The notes below the pieces were generated by a model that made no database searches, was not told the origin of the DNA, and saw nothing but the letters and a program-made list of their open reading frames with translations. The translations under genes were made by a program, and so were the position numbers. From Verrucomicrobiota bacterium (lineage in GTDB: Bacteria > Verrucomicrobiota > Verrucomicrobiia > Limisphaerales > UBA1100), in contig JAPKDK010000025.1 in NCBI GenBank assembly GCA_028872645.1, forward strand, positions 1 to 19,153: a stretch of DNA of 19,153 nucleotides. The letters are read 5' to 3'. Shown here piece after piece: positions 1-7,617 of this stretch (positions are counted from its first letter, which is position 1; each line of letters begins with the position of its first letter).

Positions 1-1709
1 AGCCGCCGCGCGACTTCCATGTACAACACCGAGAGTGTGATGGGGATGCCTTCGCGGTCGTCGATGACCTCGTTGAGGTAACTGTTCGCGCGATTGTAAT
101 AATCGCCGCGGCTGCCGTGATAGCCGTTTTCCTCGAACATGTATTTGCCCAGCGCCGCGAGCTGCTGGGTGGCGTTCGCATCCTTGGGCAGGGCGGCGCG
201 AATCTCGGCGGCCATTTCGCCAACCACTTTTTCGTAATGCGCGGGGTTCAGTTCCGCGTTGTCCAGTTTGCCGACGAGCAGCGCGGCCCGCAGCAGGTTT
301 ACCTTCGCGTCATCCTTTTTGAACTCCGCCAGCAGTGCGTCCTGCACCGCGCGCTCGTGCACGGCGTCAGCGAGACGCCGCAGTTGCTTCGCTTGCGCTT
401 CCAGTTGATTGGCGCGTTTGCGCAGGAGGTCGTTGTTCAATCGCGCGTTTGGCTTGAGTCCGTCGATGGTTTTTGAGTCAAACTCATCGGCCGCTTTCAG
501 CGCGGCGATTTCCTTTTCCAGTTTCGCCAACAGGGCAGGGGAGGGCGCGAGGCTCGCCAGCTTTTTGCCGACGCGGAAGTTTCGAAATCCCGCCTCCGTG
601 TCGCGGAATTTAGTGAGTCCAATGCGCCCATTTGGAAGGCCGCTATCCTTCATCTCGAACACCAGCGAGTCGTTCACAAAACATTTCATCAACCCCTTTT
701 CATGGCGCACTTTTATCGTGTTCCAATCACCGGGACGATAGGCAGCGACATCGATATTCTTCAAAATTTTCCATGTAAACACGTCCGGCCCATCGAAACG
801 CGTCAGCCGCAGATTGCCGCCGGTGGGATAAAAGCCGTAGCATTTTTGTCCGCCATCCGCGCCGAAAGCCAATCCCGCCGCGCCGCGTTCATCATTGAGT
901 TTCATCGTCACCTCCAGCTCGTAAGGCAGCTCGGGCTTTTTCATTTTTGACAGGCACAACGACCGACCGCCAAAGCCCGTGCCCACCCCGCTCACGCGAA
1001 TGCGTCCGGCTCGTTGCGTCCAGCGCGCGCCCATCAACAACTCCCAATCACGCGGGTTCAGCGCGCCGATAGTCAGCCAGCGCGTCATCGGCACGGGGTT
1101 GGGTTTGGCCAGCAACGGCTTCAGTGCGTTTACCGGCATGGCGAAACCGAGGTTGGCAGTCACGAGGCTCTTCAATGTCATAATGCCATGCACGCGCCCC
1201 TCGCGATCGAGCACCGGCCCGCCGCTGTTGCCGGGCTCCACGGGGATGGCGAGCTGCAACATTTCGCCCAACTCCGTCTCGCGCCGCGCCGAGAGCACGC
1301 CCTGCACCACGCTGCCCGTCAATCCCATCGGATTGCCAATTGCCACCACCGGCGCGCCTTGGATGAGCTTGCTTGAGTCGCCCAGCGGCAGTGCCTTTAA
1401 ATCATCGCCGCCCTTCACGCGCAGCACCGCCAGATCTAGCTTGCGGTCCCATGCGTGCACCGCCAGAACCTCCAGCTTTTTGCCATCCGCTAATCGCACC
1501 TGGACTCGCCGCCCCTCGCCGATGACGTGCAGACACGTCGCGATGAGATTTTTGCCCACGACAAATCCCGTGCCTGAGCCTTCCTTCGACTCACCCCGCC
1601 CCGCATGGATGACGGTGACGACTGAAGGCTTGGCGGCTTTTACCAACTCCGCCACCGGTTTGGGCGCGGCGAAGGTGGAGGAAATGACCAAGGCCCAAAG
1701 GTTGGTCAT
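1..1709 (-). CDS. Secreted trypsin-like protease / DUF1080-like / SirB1 transglutaminase-like fusion (C-terminus beyond window)
   Basis: Read on the minus strand, 569 residues are visible and the frame leaves the window at base 1. Residues 1-16 form a short hydrophobic export signal (MTNLWALVISSTFAAP). Residues 20-200 are a trypsin/HtrA-like protease with the full triad: His61 in ATCLHVIG, Asp92 in KLDLAVL, Ser162 in PGNSGGPV. Residues 225-382 resemble a DUF1080/LamG-type beta-sandwich (ELEVTMKLNDERGAAGLAFG, then GDWNTIKVRHEKG and NGRIGLTKF). Residues 390-465 are charged and helical, probably coiled coil. From about 468 the sequence matches the N-terminal part of SirB1 (Transglut_core2): ENGYHGSRGDYYNRANSYLN, then GIPITLSVLYMEVARR. 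No PDZ domain is seen. The start is uncertain: an in-frame ATG at 1814 adds 35 residues and would give the signal a basic n-region; neither start has a good ribosome site. Family assignments are from motif recognition. Confidence 0.85.
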   Translation of the reverse strand, partial: MTNLWALVISSTFAAPKPVAELVKAAKPSVVTVIHAGRGESKEGSGTGFVVGKNLIATCLHVIGEGRRVQVRLADGKKLEVLAVHAWDRKLDLAVLRVKGGDDLKALPLGDSSKLIQGAPVVAIGNPMGLTGSVVQGVLSARRETELGEMLQLAIPVEPGNSGGPVLDREGRVHGIMTLKSLVTANLGFAMPVNALKPLLAKPNPVPMTRWLTIGALNPRDWELLMGARWTQRAGRIRVSGVGTGFGGRSLCLSKMKKPELPYELEVTMKLNDERGAAGLAFGADGGQKCYGFYPTGGNLRLTRFDGPDVFTWKILKNIDVAAYRPGDWNTIKVRHEKGLMKCFVNDSLVFEMKDSGLPNGRIGLTKFRDTEAGFRNFRVGKKLASLAPSPALLAKLEKEIAALKAADEFDSKTIDGLKPNARLNNDLLRKRANQLEAQAKQLRRLADAVHERAVQDALLAEFKKDDAKVNLLRAALLVGKLDNAELNPAHYEKVVGEMAAEIRAALPKDANATQQLAALGKYMFEENGYHGSRGDYYNRANSYLNEVIDDREGIPITLSVLYMEVARR

Positions 1710-1814
1710 GGCGAAAATTGGAGGGATGAGATTGCGAGTCCGGGCGGTCTGTGAATTCGCAAGCTCGTCCCTCGAAGTCGTTCTCGCTGAAAATTGAAAT
1801 TTGGATTTGGTCAT

Positions 1815-1903
1815 TCCCAAAAGGGTAATGCGCGGGCTGTCGTTTGCGAGCGATTTTGCAAAAAAAAACTGGCCAATCCCGCCCGTCCCGCTACCCTTTC
1901 CGC
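1815..1903. promoter_or_regulatory. Divergent intergenic region between the protease fusion and the DUF3500 gene
   Basis: This short stretch separates two divergently transcribed genes, so promoters for both should lie here or, for the minus gene, in 1710-1814. It has a run of nine A at 1860-1868. Just before the DUF3500 ATG comes GCTACCCTTTCCGC, with a GCTA-type element that could be a -10 box for a very short or absent leader. There is no Shine-Dalgarno match before the ATG. The assignment of individual boxes is a guess. Confidence 0.3.
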
Positions 1904-2911
1904 ATGAAGACAACTCCTTCCCCCAGAATCGAAATTTTAAACTGCTGCGATACCTCGCGGCGTGAGTTTTTAAAAGTGGCCGGCGCGGGCTTGGCCGTCG
2001 CGGCGGCGGCGCCGTTGGCGGGTGAGGCGTTGGCGGCGAAGAAGAAAGCCGCCGCGCTCGAGACGGTGGTGGCGCAGCTTTACAAAACCCTCAGCGAAAA
2101 ACAGCGCAAGTCGATTTGTTTTGGGTGGGATCATCCGCTGCGCAATCGCGTGGAGAACAACTGGCACATTCAAAAGAAACTCGCGGTGGGCGACATGGAG
2201 GGTGACCAGATTGACATGGTGAAAGATATCTTCAACGGGTTGCACAGCGACGAGTATCGCAAGGCGGTTTACGACCAGGTGGTGGAGGATTCGCCGGGTG
2301 GCTTTGACGACAGCGCGATCGCTATTTTTGGCAAGCCCGGCACGGGCAAGTTTGAGCTGGTCTTCACCGGCCGGCACGTCACGCGTCGTTGCGATGGCGA
2401 CTCGCTCGAGGGCACCGCATTCGGCGGCCCGATTTTTTACGGTCACGCCCCCGCCGGCTTCAACGAAAAGGCCGACCACAAAGGCAACGCCTATTGGTTC
2501 CAAGCCAAGCAACCCAACAAACTATTCCAAGCGCTCGATGGCAAGCAGCGCAAAGCCGCGTTGCTCGGCAAATCGCGAGGCGAGAAGGGCACGAGCACGG
2601 TGAAGCTCACCGGCAAAACGGAAGGCCTCCCCGGCCTGCGTACCGCCGACATGAGCAAGGACCAACAGGGTCTCATGCGCTCGGTGATGAAGGACATGCT
2701 CGCGCCGTTCCGCAAAAAGGACGCCGACGAGTCAATGAAGTACATTGAGAAAAACGGCTTCGAAAACCTGCACATCGCGTTTTACAAAAACGAGAACATC
2801 GGCGACGACGAAGTGTGGGATGTGTGGCAAGTAGAAGGCCCGACGATGGTTTGGTATTTCCGCGGCAAACCCCACGTGCACACGTGGCTAAACGTGCGCG
2901 AAAAGGCATAA
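1904..2911 (+). CDS. Tat-exported DUF3500 family protein
   Basis: The protein has 335 residues. The N-terminus carries a twin-arginine signal, SRREFLKVAG at 18-27, followed by an Ala-rich hydrophobic stretch to about residue 45, so it should be exported folded. The rest matches DUF3500, a family of unknown function: a helical front (LYKTLSEKQRKSICFGWDHP), a central FTGRHVTRRCDGDS and GPIFYGHAP region rich in His and Asp, and the family's characteristic ending, VEGPTMVWYFRGKPHVH, about ten residues from the C-terminus. The clustered His residues could bind a metal, but this is inference. ATG 1904 is preferred over an upstream in-frame start at 1844 because it places the Tat motif about 17 residues in. 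It sits 58 bp before the cytochrome gene on the same strand and may be co-transcribed with it. Confidence 0.85.
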   Translation: MKTTPSPRIEILNCCDTSRREFLKVAGAGLAVAAAAPLAGEALAAKKKAAALETVVAQLYKTLSEKQRKSICFGWDHPLRNRVENNWHIQKKLAVGDMEGDQIDMVKDIFNGLHSDEYRKAVYDQVVEDSPGGFDDSAIAIFGKPGTGKFELVFTGRHVTRRCDGDSLEGTAFGGPIFYGHAPAGFNEKADHKGNAYWFQAKQPNKLFQALDGKQRKAALLGKSRGEKGTSTVKLTGKTEGLPGLRTADMSKDQQGLMRSVMKDMLAPFRKKDADESMKYIEKNGFENLHIAFYKNENIGDDEVWDVWQVEGPTMVWYFRGKPHVHTWLNVREKA

Positions 2912-2969
2912 AGCACCGGCGACGCGTTCAGTCTTGTGTTTTTGTCATAAATCCCGAAAACTTGCCGCG

Positions 2970-5900
2970 GTGAAATGGATGTCCCTCATCGCGCTGCTGC
3001 CGCTTGTTGCCGCGGCAGATACTTATTCGACCCAAGTGCTGGCAGACAAACCCGTGGCGTACTGGCGTTTCGATGAGGCCCAGAGCCGGCAGGTGAATTC
3101 AGCGGTGGGTACGCTGAAAGGAGAGTTGAAAGGCCAACGCCCGCTGGGGCCGCGCCCGCTGTTTTATCCCGATTTCGCCAAGGACAACCATTCGCTGCGT
3201 TTGACGGCAGATGACGGTTTTGTGCGCGTGACGGATCCCGGCAAAAAAAGCGCGTTGGATTTCACGAAGGGCGATTCCATTACACTGGAAGCGTGGGTGT
3301 CACCCGGTGGACTGCTAAATGGGCGGATGATGTACATCATCGGCAAGGGCCGCACGGGTCAAAAAGGGTTTGCGGCGAACAACCAAAACTACGCGCTGCG
3401 GCTGGTCGGCGTGGAAGGCGGCACGGGGCTTTCGTTTCTTTTTCGTGACGCCAATAATTCGGGCGAAACTTCATGGCATCGCTGGACATCAAGTGGAGTG
3501 TTGAGCAAACGCGGCGACTGGCATCACGTTGCGGTGTGTTACTCGTTCGGCAAGGGCGAGAGCATTCGCGGATACATCGACGGCCAACCGGTGACGGGCA
3601 CGTGGGATATGGGCGGCCAAACGGATCTTGCGCCGTTGGTGGACGACGACGACGTGCGCATCGGCGCGTCGGCAGAAGGGCCATCGGGCATTCCCTTCGT
3701 GGGACAGTTGGACGAAATTGCAATTTATCGCCAAGCCCTTTCGGCCGAACGAATGGCAACGCGCTTCAAAAGTATTCAGCGTGAATTTATTTTCGATTCT
3801 GAGAAAGTCCCAACCGACAAGGTAGCCATCACGATCCACGAAAATGTTGGCCACGATTGGAATTACGCGGCCACCGAGGCGCAGGCGACTTTCCACCAAT
3901 CTGCGTTTGGTGTTCCTTTTGTTCCCCATAAATACAATTCCAAAGCGCTCATTGTTGAGCGATCCGATTCATTTCTGCTGCGGGCAGCTTCAAAAATAAA
4001 TGTGCCCAAGGGCAAACATCGCATTCTGCTTCGCGCGCGCACGCTTTCCCGACTGTATTCGGATGGGGAAATCATCGCGCAAATCCAATTCAGTTCCGGC
4101 AATACCAGTGCCCACGGAAAGGTTTCAACCGCGCCAAAAGATCACGGAGGGTTAACGCGTTTTTTGCGGCCCGGAATGCAGGAGACCGTTGTGGATTTTG
4201 AATCAGCCGGCAAACAACACCTTTTTCTACTCGAAGCCTTCGTGGGCGGCAAAGGCAAACGCCCCGAAACGGGCGGGTTATCCGTCAGCATTTCCATCAA
4301 TGGCGCGCCCTTCAAGTTGCTTTCGCCAACGCAAAACATTGCGCTGACGGATGACAATTGGGCCGACTACACCGAGGATTCGCTGGAGGCGATGCGTGTG
4401 TTCAATCAAACTTCGCGGAGGTCGACTGGAATCACTGAAATGGAAAAGTGGAAAATACGCCATCAGCTCGCTCGTGAATTGGCTCCTCACAAGCTGCCCG
4501 TGCTAGTGCCGAAGCGCACCCCCAACTTTCCCGCGAACAACGCGATCGACCATTTCATCAACTCCAGGCTGAAGTCGGCGGGACGGCGGCCGACAGCAAT
4601 GACCGACGACTGGGCATTTCTCCGGCGCGCTTCACTGGATGCCAACGGCGTGGTGCCTTTGCCACAAATAATTGAACAATTCCAACGCGATCAAAACGAA
4701 GGCCGTCGCGCGCGCGCCATTGATAGGTTGCTGAAAAATTCCCGCGCGTGGGCCGATCACTGGACGGGTTACTGGCAGGATGTGCTGGCGGAAAATCCGA
4801 ACATCCTCAAACCCAAGCTCAACAACACCGGCCCGTTTCGTTTTTGGATTCACGAAAGCCTGCAGGACAATAAGCCGATGGATCGCTTCCTTACCGAGCT
4901 GGTGATGATGGAAGGCAGCAGTTATTACGGTGCCCCGGCGGGCTTCGGCGTGGCGACGCAAAACGATGTTCCAATGGCCGCCAAGGCGCAGGTGCTCGGC
5001 CAGGCGTTTCTTGGAATGCAAATGAAATGCGCCCGCTGTCACGACGCGCCCTTTCACGATTTTAACCAAAAGGACCTTTTCAGTATTGCCGCCATGCTGC
5101 AGCGCGCGCCATTGGCGGTGCCCAAGACGAGCAGCGTGCTGATGGTTGAAGGGGTTCGCAAACCACGCGTGGAAGTCACGCTCAAGCCCGGCACCAAAGT
5201 GGCCGCGGCTTGGCCGTTCAAAGGAACGGAACTGAGTGAACCGATTCATACCGACACCCGCGCGCAATTGGCGGCGTACATCACTGGCAATCACGGCGAA
5301 CGCTTTGCCAAGGTCATCGTCAACCGAGTGTGGCAGCGATATCTCGGTTGGGGTTTTGTGGAGCCGGCTGATGATTGGGAAAAAGCTAAACCTTCACACC
5401 CGCTTTTGCTTAATTGGTTGTCACGTGAATTCGTCACAAGCGGATACGATTTGCAGCACCTCGCGCGGCTCATCATGAATTCAAACGTGTACCAAAGGCA
5501 AATCGATGTCGGCTTCGCGCAAGCAGGGAAACCCGCCACCCGGCTTTTCGCCGGCCCCGCTCGCCGTCGCTTGACAGCTGAGCAACTCATCGATTCGCTG
5601 TACGCCGTAGCCGGTAAACGGATGGGCACCGAAATGCTCACGCTCGATGTCAACGGACGCGGCGCCATCAATGTGTTTTTAAATCTTGGCCACCCACGCC
5701 GCGCGTGGGAGTTCACCTCGCTTTCCAACGAACGCGACCGCCCCTCGCTCGCCCTGCCCAAGGCGCAGAGTGTCGTGGATATTTTGTCCACCTTCGGCTG
5801 GCGCGACGCGCGGCAGGATGCCCTCACAGTCCGCGATCACGAGCCCAACGCGCTGCAGCCCGCCATCATGGCCAACGGTATTGTCGGTCGCCGAATCACA

Positions 5901-6281
5901 CAACTTTCCGACGACAGCGCCTTCACGGAATTGGCTCTCCAATCCATAGACACCCATGAAATGTTGAAACAAGTTTTCCTGCGAATCCTTTCGCGCCCGC
6001 CAACCTCGGTGGAGCGCGCGATGATGCACGACCACATTTGCCAAACATTCGCATCTCGAAAAGTGAAGGGCGCCAAGCCCCGCGCGGGCCGCGAACAAGT
6101 GCTGGATGTTTCGTGGAATAATCATCTCTCATCCGATTCCAATCGCATCAAGGTCGAGCTCGAGCGCCTTGCCCTCGAAGGCGATCCTCCCACCCAACGG
6201 CTGCGCCCCGAATGGCGCAAACAAATGGAAGACGTGATTTACGGACTAGTCAATTCGCCTGAGTTTATTTTTATCCCGTGA
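2970..6281 (+). CDS. LamG - DUF1549 - DUF1553 secreted cytochrome c-like protein
   Basis: This protein has 1103 residues from GTG 2970. The N-terminus (MKWMSLIALLPLVAAAD) is a Sec signal, and a TTG at 2934 would add 12 residues. Residues 25-260 are a LamG/concanavalin-type domain (PVAYWRFDEA, ITLEAWVSPGG, GDWHHVAVCY, FVGQLDEIAIYRQALS). Residues 285-440 look like a second beta-sandwich (HDWNYAATEAQATFHQSAFG, VPKGKHRILLRA) that I cannot name. DUF1549 runs from about 524 to 720 and holds the only heme c motif, CARCHD at 687-692. DUF1553 runs from about 759 to the end (VIVNRVWQRYLGWGFVEPAD, then EQLIDSLYAVAGKRMGTEML). Family members often carry an N-terminal PSCyt1 heme domain; here LamG takes that place. 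The stop shares a base with the next ATG, as expected for a DUF1549/1553-DUF1501 pair. Substrate and reaction are unknown. Confidence 0.9.
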   Translation: MKWMSLIALLPLVAAADTYSTQVLADKPVAYWRFDEAQSRQVNSAVGTLKGELKGQRPLGPRPLFYPDFAKDNHSLRLTADDGFVRVTDPGKKSALDFTKGDSITLEAWVSPGGLLNGRMMYIIGKGRTGQKGFAANNQNYALRLVGVEGGTGLSFLFRDANNSGETSWHRWTSSGVLSKRGDWHHVAVCYSFGKGESIRGYIDGQPVTGTWDMGGQTDLAPLVDDDDVRIGASAEGPSGIPFVGQLDEIAIYRQALSAERMATRFKSIQREFIFDSEKVPTDKVAITIHENVGHDWNYAATEAQATFHQSAFGVPFVPHKYNSKALIVERSDSFLLRAASKINVPKGKHRILLRARTLSRLYSDGEIIAQIQFSSGNTSAHGKVSTAPKDHGGLTRFLRPGMQETVVDFESAGKQHLFLLEAFVGGKGKRPETGGLSVSISINGAPFKLLSPTQNIALTDDNWADYTEDSLEAMRVFNQTSRRSTGITEMEKWKIRHQLARELAPHKLPVLVPKRTPNFPANNAIDHFINSRLKSAGRRPTAMTDDWAFLRRASLDANGVVPLPQIIEQFQRDQNEGRRARAIDRLLKNSRAWADHWTGYWQDVLAENPNILKPKLNNTGPFRFWIHESLQDNKPMDRFLTELVMMEGSSYYGAPAGFGVATQNDVPMAAKAQVLGQAFLGMQMKCARCHDAPFHDFNQKDLFSIAAMLQRAPLAVPKTSSVLMVEGVRKPRVEVTLKPGTKVAAAWPFKGTELSEPIHTDTRAQLAAYITGNHGERFAKVIVNRVWQRYLGWGFVEPADDWEKAKPSHPLLLNWLSREFVTSGYDLQHLARLIMNSNVYQRQIDVGFAQAGKPATRLFAGPARRRLTAEQLIDSLYAVAGKRMGTEMLTLDVNGRGAINVFLNLGHPRRAWEFTSLSNERDRPSLALPKAQSVVDILSTFGWRDARQDALTVRDHEPNALQPAIMANGIVGRRITQLSDDSAFTELALQSIDTHEMLKQVFLRILSRPPTSVERAMMHDHICQTFASRKVKGAKPRAGREQVLDVSWNNHLSSDSNRIKVELERLALEGDPPTQRLRPEWRKQMEDVIYGLVNSPEFIFIP

Positions 6282-7561
6282 TGCACAAAATGAACCGCAG
6301 AAATTTTTTAGCCACCGCTGCCACCGGCGCGGCCGCGCTGCCCAGTGCGCTGGCGGCAGAGAAGACATTCCCCAAGGGCAAAGCCGAGCATTGCATTTTC
6401 ATTTGGCTCGGCGGCGGCGCGTGCCACGTGGATACGTGGGATCCCAAACGCAAGGGCGACCCCAAACTCAAAAAGGCCGGTTCGTATTACAACGCCATCG
6501 AAACCAGCGTGCCCGACGTGCAAGTGTGCGAGCACCTCAAACAATGCGCGGGGTTGATGGAGCATTTCTCGCTGCTGCGCACGGTGAATCACAGCGTCAT
6601 CGACGAACACGCGGCCGCGACCAATCGGATGCACACCGGTCGACCCACGAGCGGCACAATTGTGTATCCCTCCATCGGCTCGGTGGTGGCGCACGAGCGC
6701 GGCAAGGTCGTGAATGGCGCGCCGGCGTATGTCGTGATGGGCTATCCAAACCTCACGCGCGGCCCCGGCTTCCTCGGCGCGAAGCATGGCTACGTGTATT
6801 TGACCGACACCGAAAGCGGCCCGACAGGACTCACGCGGCCAAAGGAAATTTCCAGCGCGCGCCAATCCAATCGCGACCGCTTGTTAAACAAACTGCGCGG
6901 CGACTATCTCAAACGCAATCCGAACGACACCACAATTGCCGGCTACAACGCCACCATCACCGAGGCGCAATCGCTCGCGGGCGGTGAATTTATGAGCGCG
7001 TTCAATTTGAAATCCGAGCCCGCCAAACTCCGCAACGCTTACGGCGGCGAATTTGGCCAGCGCTGTTTGCTGGCGCGGCGGCTCATCCAGCGCGGAGCAA
7101 GATTTTTGGAAGTGTCCTTCAATCTCAATTTTATTAATGGCACCGGCTGGGACACCCACAACGACGGTCAACTCAAACAACATATTCTCATCCAGCAACT
7201 CGACCAAGCGCTCGCTACGCTGGTGAAGGATTTACAAAGCCACAAGCTGCTGGATAAAACGTTGATTGTCGTCTCCAGCGAATTTGGTCGCCCGCCGGAA
7301 TTTGATGCCGGCGGCGGGCGTGGCCACTACTCCAAAGCCTTCAGCGTCGCCTTGGCCGGCGGCGGCCTGCGCAACGGCCGCGCGGTGGGCGTCACCGATG
7401 AACTGGGCAAAGTCATTCTCGAGAAACCCGTTTCCGTTCCTGACCTCTTTGCCACAATCCACTGCGCGTTGGGCATCAATCCCCACAAAAACCTATACGC
7501 CGGCGAACGCCCCGTCCCCATCACCGACCACGGCCAGCCCGTGCGGGAGTTGTTCGGATAA
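6281..7561 (+). CDS. Tat-exported DUF1501 family protein
   Basis: The protein has 426 residues. ATG 6281 overlaps the previous stop in TGATG, indicating translational coupling; GTG 6278 and ATG 6290 are alternatives. NRRNFLATAATG near the N-terminus is a twin-arginine signal ending in SALAAE. The body is DUF1501, related to the alkaline phosphatase/sulfatase fold: IWLGGGACHVDTWDPK near the start, EHLKQCAGLMEHFSLLRTV, GPGFLGAKHGYVYL, GTGWDTHNDGQ, LIVVSSEFGR, GGRGHYSKAFSVALAGGG. Asp, His and Glu in these motifs are candidate metal ligands by analogy with that fold. It is the usual partner of a DUF1549/DUF1553 cytochrome. Export of the partner by Tat suggests it folds, probably with a metal, in the cytoplasm. 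The biochemical role is not established. Confidence 0.92.
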   Translation: MHKMNRRNFLATAATGAAALPSALAAEKTFPKGKAEHCIFIWLGGGACHVDTWDPKRKGDPKLKKAGSYYNAIETSVPDVQVCEHLKQCAGLMEHFSLLRTVNHSVIDEHAAATNRMHTGRPTSGTIVYPSIGSVVAHERGKVVNGAPAYVVMGYPNLTRGPGFLGAKHGYVYLTDTESGPTGLTRPKEISSARQSNRDRLLNKLRGDYLKRNPNDTTIAGYNATITEAQSLAGGEFMSAFNLKSEPAKLRNAYGGEFGQRCLLARRLIQRGARFLEVSFNLNFINGTGWDTHNDGQLKQHILIQQLDQALATLVKDLQSHKLLDKTLIVVSSEFGRPPEFDAGGGRGHYSKAFSVALAGGGLRNGRAVGVTDELGKVILEKPVSVPDLFATIHCALGINPHKNLYAGERPVPITDHGQPVRELFG

Positions 7562-7617
7562 GAAAAATTGAATCAATGCTCCATGCCCCTTCGTTTGTGT
7601 GGCAAGCTTTTTGAGGA

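Noticed and set aside
979..1797. A 272-codon plus-strand open frame, with smaller plus-strand frames across 117-1376
   Set aside because: They lie opposite the protease fusion, whose minus-strand frame gives clear protease, beta-sandwich and SirB1 motifs. Their own translations are low-complexity and rich in Arg, Ser and Pro.
1860..1868. A9 tract read on the minus strand as a terminator T-run
   Set aside because: It lies upstream of the minus-strand gene's start, has no GC stem before it on that strand, and no minus-strand gene ends there.
4632..5294. A 220-codon minus-strand open frame inside the LamG-DUF1549 gene
   Set aside because: It is antisense to the heme-containing DUF1549 region, which has strong family motifs. 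It is a GC-rich shadow frame.
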